Shown: in pieces, positions 42,260 to 51,022 of the stretch
Layout: every line of letters starts with the position of its first letter
Position numbering within the stretch: position 1 is the first letter of the stretch
Assembly: GCA_008501635.1 (NCBI GenBank)
Contig: QQUJ01000022.1
Location: forward strand, 1-64,000
Direction: 5' to 3'
Length of the DNA stretch: 64,000 nucleotides
Source: Pseudomonadota bacterium
Lineage (GTDB): Bacteria; Pseudomonadota; Gammaproteobacteria; QQUJ01
Position numbers and translations under genes: made by a program
Notes under the pieces: generated by a model
Seen by the model: the letters and a program-made list of their open reading frames with translations, nothing else
Told to the model about the DNA's origin: nothing
Databases searched by the model: none

Positions 42260-43021
42260 TCACCCCCACTCCCTCGGCTCCTGCCGATAAAACAGCGCCA
42301 GCTGCCCGTAGACCGCCGGATAGGCGGCGCGGAGAACCCTCGGTATCTCGAAAAACACCTCACTGGCCACGGCGAAAAACTCCTCCGGCGCCGTGGCGGC
42401 ATAGGGATCGAGTGTGGTGGGTTGCTGCGCCTCGACCCGCTCCACAAGATCTGCGTACGCCACGCTGAAAGCATCATGCCACACGGTATTGTTCATCCCC
42501 CGGTGCAACGGCGGATGACCGTTGGCGTCCCCGTTGAGCATGTCGAGCTTGTGGGCGATCTCGTGGATCACCAGGTTGTAGCCGTTGCCCTGACCGCTGG
42601 CGGCGACATCCGGCCACGACAACACGATGGGGCCCTGCTGCCACGATTCACCCTCCAGGGCACGGTGCTCACGGTGCATCACCCCTGCCTCGTCGATCCA
42701 TTCGTGATCCTGCAGAAACACTTCGGGATAGAGCACGATCTCGTGCCAGTTGTCGTACCAGTCGAGATCCAGGCCAAGAACGGGCAGGGCGGCGAGCGCG
42801 GTGACGACGACACGCTGATGCCGGTCGGGCTCCAGGCCGTCGGCGCCGTGTACGGGTTTGCCGTGGAGCAGTAGCGTGGCGGTGTCACGCAGGCGTTCCT
42901 GACCGGCGCGCGGCAACCTCCGCAGCACCGGCAATGCGGCGAGCGCACCTGCCCACGCAGAGCCAGGGATGGGATGGCGGGCGAGAACCCGGCGGCGGCG
43001 CCAGGCGCGGAAGCTCCACAT
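42260..43021 (-). CDS. mtfA: MtfA-type zinc metallopeptidase
   Basis: The 253-residue protein has the gluzincin motif HEIAH at 153-157 with the downstream glutamate region EEFFAVASEVFFE. This is the MtfA family: in enterobacteria MtfA binds the repressor Mlc and affects glucose transport; elsewhere the target is unknown. Length and order of motifs are normal (LHGKPVHGADGLEPDRHQRV early, YPEVFLQDHEWIDEAGVMHR in the middle). It is transcribed alone, bounded on both sides by structured repeats. Confidence 0.9.
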   Translation of the reverse strand: MWSFRAWRRRRVLARHPIPGSAWAGALAALPVLRRLPRAGQERLRDTATLLLHGKPVHGADGLEPDRHQRVVVTALAALPVLGLDLDWYDNWHEIVLYPEVFLQDHEWIDEAGVMHREHRALEGESWQQGPIVLSWPDVAASGQGNGYNLVIHEIAHKLDMLNGDANGHPPLHRGMNNTVWHDAFSVAYADLVERVEAQQPTTLDPYAATAPEEFFAVASEVFFEIPRVLRAAYPAVYGQLALFYRQEPREWG

Positions 43022-43094
43022 ACGGCAAGATTCGCGGCGGAAGAAGAGCCGTCATTATCCGGTTTCAGCAGGCGAAAATGTAGGGCCGGCGCAG

Positions 43095-43336
43095 CCCGCG
43101 TAGGGCGTAATAACCGAAGGGCATTGCGCCGCATGGCGGTGTTAGGTTATCCCCCGTCAGCAGCGCCGAGTAGCGCAGCTTGGCTTGGATCAGGCCCGCA
43201 GGGAACCACTCGCAGAGTGGCGCGGCCGTTGGGTGCCCTTTCTTTTCGCCTCTTTTCTTTGGGCATGCAAAGAAAAGAGGTCCGGCTGCGGGGACGGACT
43301 CCCCGCACCTAATCACCATGGCGCAGCCACACAAAA
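43095..43336 (-). repeat. Multi-hairpin repeat R5 (middle part lost)
   Basis: This copy has the stem CCTCTTTTCTTTG/CAAAGAAAAGAGG (43249-43280) and the variable stem CCACTC/GAGTGG (43206-43220). The conserved CAGCAC hairpin is missing, so the element is about 240 bases. It ends at the stop codon of the desaturase gene. Confidence 0.8.
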
Positions 43337-43339
43337 TAA

Positions 43340-44518
43340 CTAAACCGCCTGCAACGAATACCCCTTCAACGACCGCGAAAACCGCTCCAACGCTTCGATC
43401 CCCGAGCGCTCCGCATTCGCACACCACTCCTGCAACGCCTTGAGCAGCGACTCGCCCTCGCCCGCTTCACGCTGCCAGATGCCGGCCAGCTTGACGCGGA
43501 ACTCATGCACCACCCTTAAACGTTCGCTGAGCGACAGTGCCTGCTCCAGCTCCGCGGGCGGCTGATCGTTAAGACGCGCGCTGCTGGTTGTCAACCACTG
43601 CCGCGCCTGGCGTACCATTTTTCGCGCGGCACCCACCTGGCGTTTGAGTTCTTCGCGAAACACGGGGCGAATCACGCGCCGTGTGTAGTCGTGCATCACC
43701 CGAAAGCGGGTGCGCAGCAATGCGCTGGCGGCGGCGAGATCGAGGCGCTCCTTGCCGGCGATCACCACCGCGCGCGGTTCCACGTGACGCACGGTGGCAA
43801 GCCGCAGCGCGGCCAGGGCGCGGATGTATAACCAGCCGAGATCGAACTCCCAGGGGCGATGCGCGAGGCGCGCGGAAGTGGCGTAGGCATGATGGTTGTT
43901 GTGCAGCTCCTCGCCGCCGATCAGGAAACCCCAGGGGACGATGTTGCGCGAGGCGTCTTCGCAGTCGTGATTGCGGTAGCCGGACCAGTGCCCGATGCCG
44001 TTGATCACGCCGGCGGCGGTGACGGGTATCCAGGCCATCTGCACCGCCCACACCGTCAATCCCAGCACACCGAACAGCGCCAGATCGATCAACAGCATCA
44101 GCACGATGCCCAGCCAACCAAAGCGGCTGTAGAGATTGCGTTCGATCCAATCAGCGGGCGTGCCGCGCCCATAACGCTCCAGCGTCTCCTGGCAAAGGGT
44201 CTCCTTGCGGTAGAGCTCGGTGCCCTGCCAGAACACCTTGCGGATGCCGTAGATCTGCGGACTGTGCGGGTCTTCGGGACCATCGACCTTGGCGTGGTGT
44301 TTGCGGTGGATCGCCACCCATTCGCGGGTGATCATGCCGGTAGTGAGCCAGAGCCAGAAGCGGAAAAAATGGCTCACCGCAGGATGCAGATCGAGGGCGC
44401 GGTGCGACTGGTGACGGTGCAGAAAAATAGTGACGCTGGCGATGGTGACGTGGGTCAGGCCGAACGCGGCCGCCGCCACACCCAACCAGGAGAGGTTCAA
44501 CAGACCTTCGTGTAGCAT
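43340..44518 (-). CDS. Membrane fatty acid desaturase (acyl-CoA delta-9 type)
   Basis: From ATG 44518 (AGGAAA upstream) the protein has 392 residues. The three histidine boxes that bind the di-iron centre are HRHQSH at 34-39, HRKHH at 71-75 and HNNHH at 206-210. Membrane segments surround them. This is the acyl-CoA/acyl-lipid delta-9 desaturase class, which introduces a double bond in membrane fatty acids using oxygen. After the desaturase core a ~120-residue C-terminal helical tail follows, longer than in many relatives. Its last seven codons lie in a sequence repeated elsewhere. A Fur-like sequence lies 49 bases upstream of the start. Confidence 0.92.
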   Translation of the reverse strand: MLHEGLLNLSWLGVAAAAFGLTHVTIASVTIFLHRHQSHRALDLHPAVSHFFRFWLWLTTGMITREWVAIHRKHHAKVDGPEDPHSPQIYGIRKVFWQGTELYRKETLCQETLERYGRGTPADWIERNLYSRFGWLGIVLMLLIDLALFGVLGLTVWAVQMAWIPVTAAGVINGIGHWSGYRNHDCEDASRNIVPWGFLIGGEELHNNHHAYATSARLAHRPWEFDLGWLYIRALAALRLATVRHVEPRAVVIAGKERLDLAAASALLRTRFRVMHDYTRRVIRPVFREELKRQVGAARKMVRQARQWLTTSSARLNDQPPAELEQALSLSERLRVVHEFRVKLAGIWQREAGEGESLLKALQEWCANAERSGIEALERFSRSLKGYSLQAV

Positions 44519-44566
44519 GAGGTTTCCTATGGGAGTCGCGCCGGGCTTGGCGCGCGAATCACCAGC

Positions 44567-44585
44567 ATAAATGATGACAATTATC
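44567..44585 (-). promoter_or_regulatory. Fur-box-like sequence upstream of the desaturase gene
   Basis: The minus strand reads GATAATTGTCATCATTTAT, which agrees with the 19-bp Fur consensus at 13 positions, the first six being perfect. It is 49 bases upstream of a di-iron enzyme gene, so iron control is sensible. The match is only moderate. Confidence 0.35.
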
Positions 44586-44714
44586 AATTCCAGGCATATC
44601 CGCAGCCTCCTGCGGAGCCCTGATGGGCCAGTGAGCGGCGTCTCCTTCCCTCCTGGCGCCGAGTCTGGTACTCATCGTCTCTGACCCACTGCGAGTCCGG
44701 AATTCGAGCCGACC

Positions 44715-45938
44715 ATGAGCGACATCCTCATCGCCCGCCAGCCCATCTACGACCGCGATCTGCAGGTCGTGGGCTACGAAGTGCTCTACCGCAGCAAACG
44801 CGAGGACATCGCCGACATCATCGACGGCGACTCCGCAACTCTCCGTGTACTGGCCAACACCTTCCTCGAGATCGGCCTGGAGGATCTGCTCGGCAATCGC
44901 CCCGCCTTCATCAACTGCAGCCGCAACTTTCTGATCGACGAGAATCCACTGCACCTGCCGGTGGGCAAGGCGGTGCTGGAGGTGACGGAGAACATCGCAC
45001 CTGATCCCGAGGTGCTGCAAGGCATCCGCAACCTCGCTTCGCGCGGCTATCAGATCGCCCTCGATGACTTCTGTCTGGAGCCGCAGAACCGCCCACTCCT
45101 CGAGGTCACCAACTACGTCAAGTTCGACGTGATAGGCGCCCACCGCGCCCGCATCCTGGAGGATGCGAAAGAGCTGCGGCAACTCGGCATCAAACTCATC
45201 GCCGAGAAAGTGGAATCCCAGGAGGATTTCGACCTTTGCAAAGAGATCGGCTTCGATCTGTTTCAGGGCTACTTTCTCTGCAAACCGCGCGTGATCCGCC
45301 GCGAGCATGCCCCCGCCAACGAACTGGCGGTGATGAAGCTGATGGCCGAACTGCAAAATCCCGACGCCGATGCGCGCGATATCGAACGCATCATCGCCAC
45401 CGATGTCACCCTCAGTTACCGCCTGCTGCGCTACGTCAACTCCGCCTTTTTCGGACTGCGCAAAAAGATCGACTCCATCCAGCGCGCCATCGTGCTGCTC
45501 GGTTTTCGCAACATCCGCACCTGGGCCACGGTGATCGCCCTCTCCGGCATCGAAGGCAAACCGGGCGAACTGCTGCATATCTCACTGATGCGCGCGCGCT
45601 TTTGCGAACTGATCGCGGCGCAGACCGATAAAAAGCTGCAGGACGCCGCCTTTACCGTGGGGCTGTTCTCGGTCCTCGACGCACTGCTCGATCTGCCGAT
45701 GCGCGAGGCCCTCGATCCTCTGCCGCTGGCCCCCGCCGTCGAGTCTGCTCTGATCGATCAAAGCGGACCGCTCGGCCAGATCCTGCAGTGCGTGCAGGCC
45801 TACCAGCGCGGCCACTGGGCAGGGGTCGACAACTTCCCCAGCCTCTCCGCGGCCCTCGGACAAGCCTACCTGTCGGCGCTGGCCTGGAGCGATCAGGCCG
45901 CCGCAGCGCTGAGCGCGCCCGCTTCCGAAACCGCATGA
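44715..45938 (+). CDS. EAL/HDOD (YuxH-type) signalling protein, EAL degenerate
   Basis: The 407-residue protein has an N-terminal EAL-like domain (ARQPIYDRDLQVVGYEVLYR; VTENIAPDPEVL; ALDDFCLEPQNRP; GIKLIAEKVES; GFDLFQGYFLCKP) and a C-terminal HDOD domain (LMAELQNPDADARDIERIIA; LLRYVNSAFFGLRKKIDSIQ). The EAL motif itself reads EVL (22-24), and several metal-binding residues of active c-di-GMP phosphodiesterases are not conserved. It is therefore probably a c-di-GMP binding or purely regulatory protein. It stands alone, and the promoter of the next operon begins in its last codons. Confidence 0.88.
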   Translation: MSDILIARQPIYDRDLQVVGYEVLYRSKREDIADIIDGDSATLRVLANTFLEIGLEDLLGNRPAFINCSRNFLIDENPLHLPVGKAVLEVTENIAPDPEVLQGIRNLASRGYQIALDDFCLEPQNRPLLEVTNYVKFDVIGAHRARILEDAKELRQLGIKLIAEKVESQEDFDLCKEIGFDLFQGYFLCKPRVIRREHAPANELAVMKLMAELQNPDADARDIERIIATDVTLSYRLLRYVNSAFFGLRKKIDSIQRAIVLLGFRNIRTWATVIALSGIEGKPGELLHISLMRARFCELIAAQTDKKLQDAAFTVGLFSVLDALLDLPMREALDPLPLAPAVESALIDQSGPLGQILQCVQAYQRGHWAGVDNFPSLSAALGQAYLSALAWSDQAAAALSAPASETA

Positions 45939-45947
45939 GCCAGGACG

Positions 45948-45975
45948 TTGCGATGGCGGAAACGCGCCCTATAAT
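45948..45975 (+). promoter_or_regulatory. Sigma-70 promoter of the Gld-type ABC operon
   Basis: TTGCGA (45948-45953), a 16-base spacer and a perfect TATAAT (45970-45975). The predicted transcript starts near 45982 and has a leader of about 165 bases before the ABC ATPase, with two short open frames within it. Confidence 0.6.
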
Positions 45976-46146
45976 GCGCACCCAACGGCCACGCAACGAC
46001 TCGTTGGCCAACCTACGCAAACGATTACTCGCCTGAATCACAATGGAACGCGATGCGCAGGAAGCCCGGGTGGTAGAGATCGTGCGAGCGAGACAATCCC
46101 GCTTCGAGGCCGTATTGGCGGCCGCTTGAGGCGCATAGTGAGCACT

Positions 46147-47163
46147 ATGAAACGAAAACAAGCGCCCGAACGGACTGAAGCAGAGCAGGCGCAGCCGCGC
46201 GAGATTCCGCCACCCAGACTCCTCGTGCAACTCGATGGGCTGACCCGCGACTATGGCGGTCATCGCGCGGTGGACGATCTGAATCTGGTGATCGACAAGG
46301 GCGAGGTGCTGGGCCTGCTCGGCCCCAACGGCGCCGGCAAATCCACCACCCTGCAGATGATCAGCGGCAACCTCGCCCCCAGCGCGGGGCGGATCACCAT
46401 CAACGGTGTCGATCTGCTGGAACAACCCAGGGCCGCCAAGGCGCACATCGGCTACCTGCCGGAAAACCCGCCCCTCTACCGCGAACTGACCGTCGACGAG
46501 TACCTCACCTACTGCGCCCGCCTGCATCGTATTCCGCGCGCCGAACTCGGTAGCGCGCTGGCGACCGCCAAGCGCCGCTGCGGACTGGAGGCGATGGCGG
46601 GCCGGCTGATCGGCAATCTCTCCAAGGGCTACCAGCAGCGCGTGGGGATCGCCCAGGCGATCATCCACACCCCGCCGGTGGTGATTCTCGATGAACCGAC
46701 GGTGGGGCTCGACCCGATTCAGATTCGCGAGATTCGCGCCCTGATCCGCGAGCTGGGCGAGAGCCACAGCGTAATCCTCTCGACCCACATCCTGCCCGAG
46801 GTGCTGCAGGTGTGCAGCCGGGTGGAGATCATCCACCAGGGGCGACTGGTCTTTTCCGACACCATCGCCGGGCTTGAGGCCCGCACCACCGCCAGCACCA
46901 CGCTGCTGGCGCTGCGCCACCCACCCGCGGCGCAGGAGCTGACGACCCTACCCGACATCATCAAGGCCGAAGCGCTGGGCGCGGGTCGTTTCCGCCTCCA
47001 CCACACCGCGGAGGGCTTCGCCGCCGACGAGTTCATCGAACACGCCGTCGCCGCCGGCTGGGGCATCACGGAACTCACCCCCGAGCGCGTCAGCCTGGAG
47101 CAGATTTTCATCGAACTGACCGCGGGTGATTCGCCGGCCGATGACGCGGAGGCGGCGGCATGA
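46147..47163 (+). CDS. ABC transporter ATP-binding protein (GldA-like)
   Basis: The 338-residue protein has Walker A GPNGAGKST at 59-67, the signature LSKGYQQ at 158-164 and Walker B VVILDEPTVGLDP at 178-190. The ~120 residues after the ATPase core (LALRHPPAAQELTTLPDIIK onward) are typical of ABC-2-type export ATPases. I chose ATG 46147; a TTG at 46126 in frame is weaker. The gene overlaps the permease start by four bases (ATGA). It heads a four-gene operon with GldF- and GldG-like proteins and a DUF4340 protein. Confidence 0.92.
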   Translation: MKRKQAPERTEAEQAQPREIPPPRLLVQLDGLTRDYGGHRAVDDLNLVIDKGEVLGLLGPNGAGKSTTLQMISGNLAPSAGRITINGVDLLEQPRAAKAHIGYLPENPPLYRELTVDEYLTYCARLHRIPRAELGSALATAKRRCGLEAMAGRLIGNLSKGYQQRVGIAQAIIHTPPVVILDEPTVGLDPIQIREIRALIRELGESHSVILSTHILPEVLQVCSRVEIIHQGRLVFSDTIAGLEARTTASTTLLALRHPPAAQELTTLPDIIKAEALGAGRFRLHHTAEGFAADEFIEHAVAAGWGITELTPERVSLEQIFIELTAGDSPADDAEAAA

Positions 47164-47912
47164 TCGCCACCATCGCCGGGCGCGAATTCAGGAGCCTGTT
47201 CCTCTCTCCACTGGCCTGGGCCATCCTCGGTGTGGTGCAGCTGATCCTCGGCTACCTCTTTCTCAGTCAGATCGAAACCTACCTGCTGATCCAGCCGCGT
47301 CTGGGCGGCATGGAAGGCGCGCCGGGCGTGACCGATCTGATCGTAGCGCCGGTGCTGGGCAACGCCGCCGTCGTGCTGCTGCTGGTGATCCCGCTGGTGA
47401 CCATGCGCCTGGTGGCCGAGGAGCGGCGCAACCGCACCCTGAGCCTGCTCTTCACCGCGCCGGTGACCATGACCGACATCATCCTCGGAAAATACCTCGG
47501 CATCCTGCTGTTCCTGCTGGTGATGGTGGGGCTGATCGCCCTGATGCCGCTGGCGCTGCTGCTGGGCGGCAGCCTCGATGCGGGCAAGGTCGCGGCCGGG
47601 CTGTTGGGGCTGACCCTGCTGCTGGCCGGTTTCGCCGCCATCGGGCTGTTCATGTCGACGCTCACCGAACAGCCGGTGGTCGCCGCCATCAGCACCTTCG
47701 GCGCGCTGCTCGGCCTGTGGATCGTCGACTGGGCTGGGCGCAGCGGCGAGGCGGCCGACGCGCTGCTGCAGTACCTCTCGATACTGCGCCACTACGAGCC
47801 ACTGCTGCGCGGCCTGGTGCGCAGCGAGGATCTCGCCTATTTCGCGCTGCTCATCACCGCGTTTTTGATCCTCAGCATCCGCCGCCTGGATGCCGACCGG
47901 GTGCAGGAGTAA
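47160..47912 (+). CDS. ABC-2 type permease (GldF-like)
   Basis: The 250-residue protein has six hydrophobic segments, opening with the family phrase GREFRSLFLSPLAWAILGVV and containing LVAEERRNRTLSLLFTAPVT, the coupling region facing the ATPase. It corresponds to GldF, the membrane component of the ABC transporter that in Bacteroidetes is tied to gliding, but is found in many proteobacteria without gliding. Its substrate is unknown. It starts within the ATPase stop codon and ends three bases before the next gene. Confidence 0.9.
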   Translation: MIATIAGREFRSLFLSPLAWAILGVVQLILGYLFLSQIETYLLIQPRLGGMEGAPGVTDLIVAPVLGNAAVVLLLVIPLVTMRLVAEERRNRTLSLLFTAPVTMTDIILGKYLGILLFLLVMVGLIALMPLALLLGGSLDAGKVAAGLLGLTLLLAGFAAIGLFMSTLTEQPVVAAISTFGALLGLWIVDWAGRSGEAADALLQYLSILRHYEPLLRGLVRSEDLAYFALLITAFLILSIRRLDADRVQE

Positions 47913-47915
47913 GCG

Positions 47916-49283
47916 ATGCAGACCGGTCGGAGCACGCGCCTGAAACTGCGCCTGGAGAGTTATCTCTTCATCGCTCTGCTGCTGGCGGCCGTGGGACTGC
48001 TGGGCTGGCTCAGCACCCGCCACGGTTTCGAGAGCGACTGGACCGCCAGCGGCCGCAACTCACTTTCAGACGCCAGCCGCCAGCTGCTTACCAGCCTCGA
48101 CCAGCCGCTGCGCATCACCGCCTTTGCCCGCCCCGACGAGATGCTGCGCGGGCGTATCGAGGATTTGATCAATCGCTACCGGCGTGTCAAATCCGATCTG
48201 CAGTTGGAGATGGTCAACCCTGACACCGCCCCGCAGCGGGTGCGCGAGCTTGACGTCACGGTCGACGGCACGCTGCTGGTGGAATACCAGGGCCGCAGCG
48301 AAAAGGTGCTCGATCTCAACGAGCAGGCACTGACCAACGCGCTGCAGCGCCTGGCCCGCAGCGGTGAGCGCTGGGTGGTCTTTCTGCAAGGGCATGGCGA
48401 GCGCCGCCCCGACGGCAACGCCAACCATGATCTTGGACACTTCGCCCGCGAACTGGAACGCAAAGGCATCACGGTCCAGAGCCTCAACCTGGGCACTACG
48501 CCGGCGATTCCCCTCAACACGACGGTGCTGGTGATCGCCGGGCCACAGACCGACCTGCTGCCCGGCGAGGTGACGTTGATGCGCGGGTACCTGGAGAACG
48601 GCGGCAACCTGCTGTGGCTCGCCGATCCCGAACCGCTGCACGGGCTCGAACCCCTGGCCCAGCAGTTGGGTATCGGCTTCGTTCCTGGCGTGATCGTCGA
48701 TGCCACCGCACGCCTGTTCGGCATCCAGAGTCCCGACATCGCCCTGGTGCCCCAGTACCCGGACCACGGCATCACCCGCGATTTCCAGCTGATGACACTG
48801 TTCCCGCGTGCCGCGGCCCTGTCGGTGGACGCTCCTGAAGGATGGGAGGCCGCGGCATTTCTCAATACCGCCCCCAGCACCTGGGCCGAGACCGGCGCGC
48901 TGGAGGGCGAGATCCGCCGCGACGCGGGCGAGCAGGCCGGTCCGCTCACCGTGGGCATCGCCCTCAACCGCGCGGTGGACAACACTGATCCGGCGACTGC
49001 GGATGCCGCCCGCGAGCAGCGCGTGGTGGTGATCGGCGATGGCGACTTCCTGGCCAACGCGTACCTGGGCAATGCGGGGAATCTGGATCTGGGCATGGCG
49101 ATACTCAACTGGTTGAATCACGATGACGCCCTCATCGCCATCCCCGCCAAGACGTCGCCCGACGTCGATTTTGCGCTGGGCAGGGTGGCCTCGGCAGCCA
49201 TCGGTTTTGGCTTTCTTCTGCTGCTGCCGCTGCTGCTCATCGGCAGTGGCGTCGTCATCTGGCTGCGGCGGCGGCGCCGCTAG
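47916..49283 (+). CDS. GldG-like ABC-associated auxiliary protein
   Basis: The 455-residue protein has an N-terminal membrane anchor (LFIALLLAAVGLLGWLS) and a C-terminal one (GFGFLLLLPLLLIGSGVVIW), with a periplasmic domain between them (ABC_transp_aux). Visible family features are RNSLSDASRQLLTSLDQPLR and VFLQGHGERRPDGNANHDL. It probably forms the periplasmic part of the transporter encoded just upstream. The gene starts three bases after the permease stop codon. Confidence 0.88.
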   Translation: MQTGRSTRLKLRLESYLFIALLLAAVGLLGWLSTRHGFESDWTASGRNSLSDASRQLLTSLDQPLRITAFARPDEMLRGRIEDLINRYRRVKSDLQLEMVNPDTAPQRVRELDVTVDGTLLVEYQGRSEKVLDLNEQALTNALQRLARSGERWVVFLQGHGERRPDGNANHDLGHFARELERKGITVQSLNLGTTPAIPLNTTVLVIAGPQTDLLPGEVTLMRGYLENGGNLLWLADPEPLHGLEPLAQQLGIGFVPGVIVDATARLFGIQSPDIALVPQYPDHGITRDFQLMTLFPRAAALSVDAPEGWEAAAFLNTAPSTWAETGALEGEIRRDAGEQAGPLTVGIALNRAVDNTDPATADAAREQRVVVIGDGDFLANAYLGNAGNLDLGMAILNWLNHDDALIAIPAKTSPDVDFALGRVASAAIGFGFLLLLPLLLIGSGVVIWLRRRRR

Positions 49284-49290
49284 GCAGGCG

Positions 49291-50160
49291 ATGATGCGCA
49301 GGCAGGCGCTGCTCAACCTCCTCATGCTGTTGCTGGTGGGTGCGCTCACCGCGCTGGTGCTGTGGGGACCGGAGCCGGAAGCGCCCGTCGCAACCCCGTT
49401 GCTCACCGACCTCCAGGCGGACAGGGTACGGCGCATCGAGATCACCTTTGCCGAGCGCAGCCCGGTGGTTCTCCTGCGCGACGGGGAGCGCTGGTTCATC
49501 GATAACGCGCAGCGCTGGCCGGCCGACGCCGAGCGCGTCCAGCGCATCCTGGCGCTGACCGACGCGGTCAGCCACGCACGCTACCCTGTCGCCGAACTCG
49601 ACACCGCCGAGGTGGGCCTGGCACCACCGCGGATCACCCTGCGGCTCGGTGATGCCGTGTTCGAGTTCGGTGGTCAGGAGCCGCTGAACCGTTACCGCTA
49701 CCTGCGCCACGGCGATGCGGTGCATCTGGTGACCGACACGGTGATCCACCAGCTCAGTGATCGACCGGAGGATCTCGTCAGCCACCGCCTGCTGCCCGAT
49801 GACGCCAAGGTGGTGGGCCTGACGCTGCCCGGTCTCTCCCTGCAGCAGGGCGATGGCGGCGCCTGGCGCAGCATCCCGACACAGCCCGGGCGTTCGCAGG
49901 ACAGCTTCAACCGCTTCATCGAGGGTTGGCGCTACGCGCGTGCGCTGCACGTCACCCCCGCCTCCGGTGACCGGGGTGAATCGGGTGATGAGGTCATCGT
50001 CGAACTGGGCGAACCGGCGCAGACGGTGCGCTTCGCTCTAATCAACAACGACGATGACCTGGTGCTGGAACGACGCGACCTCGGCCTGCGCTACAACCTC
50101 GCTGCCGGCGCCCGCGAGCGCCTGCTGAAACTGCCGGCTGGCGGCGAGCCCACACAGTGA
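49291..50160 (+). CDS. DUF4340-type membrane-anchored protein
   Basis: This 289-residue protein has an N-terminal membrane anchor (LLNLLMLLLVGALTALVLWG) followed by a mostly beta domain with features of DUF4340: VLLRDGERWFIDNAQRWPAD, TLRLGDAVFEFGGQEPLNRY. It is the usual fourth partner of GldA/GldF/GldG-like operons, and lies outside the inner membrane. Two adjacent ATG codons (49291, 49294) could each be the start; the first is 7 bases after the gldG-like stop. No function is known to me beyond the association. Confidence 0.8.
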   Translation: MMRRQALLNLLMLLLVGALTALVLWGPEPEAPVATPLLTDLQADRVRRIEITFAERSPVVLLRDGERWFIDNAQRWPADAERVQRILALTDAVSHARYPVAELDTAEVGLAPPRITLRLGDAVFEFGGQEPLNRYRYLRHGDAVHLVTDTVIHQLSDRPEDLVSHRLLPDDAKVVGLTLPGLSLQQGDGGAWRSIPTQPGRSQDSFNRFIEGWRYARALHVTPASGDRGESGDEVIVELGEPAQTVRFALINNDDDLVLERRDLGLRYNLAAGARERLLKLPAGGEPTQ

Positions 50161-50190
50161 TCTCGCTCCGTTGTCTGATAACTTAAGGGC

Positions 50191-51015
50191 ATGCACCGCT
50201 TCCTCCTCCTCGTCTGCCTGCTCCCGGCTCTGACCCAAGCCGAACACCTGCCGCGCTGGGAGTTGGGCGCCGGCATCGCCGGGCTGCACCTGCCCGACTA
50301 CCGCGGCTCCAACGAGAGCCGCGACTATCTCGCTCCTTTTCCCTACCTCGTCTACCGCGGTGAGCGTGTGCGCGTCAGCGAAGAGGGTATCCGCGGCCTG
50401 CTGTTCGAATCCGACAAAGTGGCGTTGGATCTGAGCCTGTCGGCGTCTATACCGGTGGACAGTGAAGATAATTCAGCGCGTCAGGGGATGCCCGACCTCG
50501 ATCCCGCGTTCGAGATCGGACCCAATCTCAAGGTGCGTTTCGCGGAGAATTCCGAGTTGCGCAGTCACTGGGAACTCAACCTGCCACTGCGTGCTGTGGC
50601 AGCCACCGATTTCTCGCACGGCACGATGATCGGTTGGATCTTCAATCCTCATCTCGACTATGTGCGCCATTTTCCCATGGCGGGCGGGCGGCTGCGGCTG
50701 GTGGTCTCCTGGGGCCCGTTGTGGGCCAGTGAGAAATACCATGACTATTACTATGAGGTTGACGCCGCTTACGCCACGCCACAGCGGCCCGCTTTCGATG
50801 CCCGCGGCGGATACAGCGGCAACCGGCTGCTGATCACTGTCGGCAAGCGGCTCAACAGCAGCATGGTGCTGGGCGGATTTCTGCGCTATGACGATCTCCA
50901 CGGCGCGGCATTCGAGGATAGCCCCTTGGTCAAACGCAACGAGTCGCTGATGGGCGGCATCGCGCTGACCTGGATCTTCGCGCGCTCGGCGGAAACCGTG
51001 GCGCATGAGAAGTAG
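50191..51015 (+). CDS. MipA/OmpV-family outer-membrane protein
   Basis: The 274-residue protein has a short signal peptide (LLLVCLLPALTQA) and the pattern of MipA/OmpV: WELGAGIAGLHLPDYRGSNE, YLAPFPYLVYRGERVRV and a terminal beta strand that closes on an aromatic residue, GGIALTWIF, with a short tail beyond. It is predicted to form a beta-barrel in the outer membrane. In E. coli MipA links murein synthase to hydrolase, while other members are porins or antigens. It starts 30 bases after the DUF4340 gene and may belong to that operon. Confidence 0.88.
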   Translation: MHRFLLLVCLLPALTQAEHLPRWELGAGIAGLHLPDYRGSNESRDYLAPFPYLVYRGERVRVSEEGIRGLLFESDKVALDLSLSASIPVDSEDNSARQGMPDLDPAFEIGPNLKVRFAENSELRSHWELNLPLRAVAATDFSHGTMIGWIFNPHLDYVRHFPMAGGRLRLVVSWGPLWASEKYHDYYYEVDAAYATPQRPAFDARGGYSGNRLLITVGKRLNSSMVLGGFLRYDDLHGAAFEDSPLVKRNESLMGGIALTWIFARSAETVAHEK

Positions 51016-51022
51016 GAAAACT

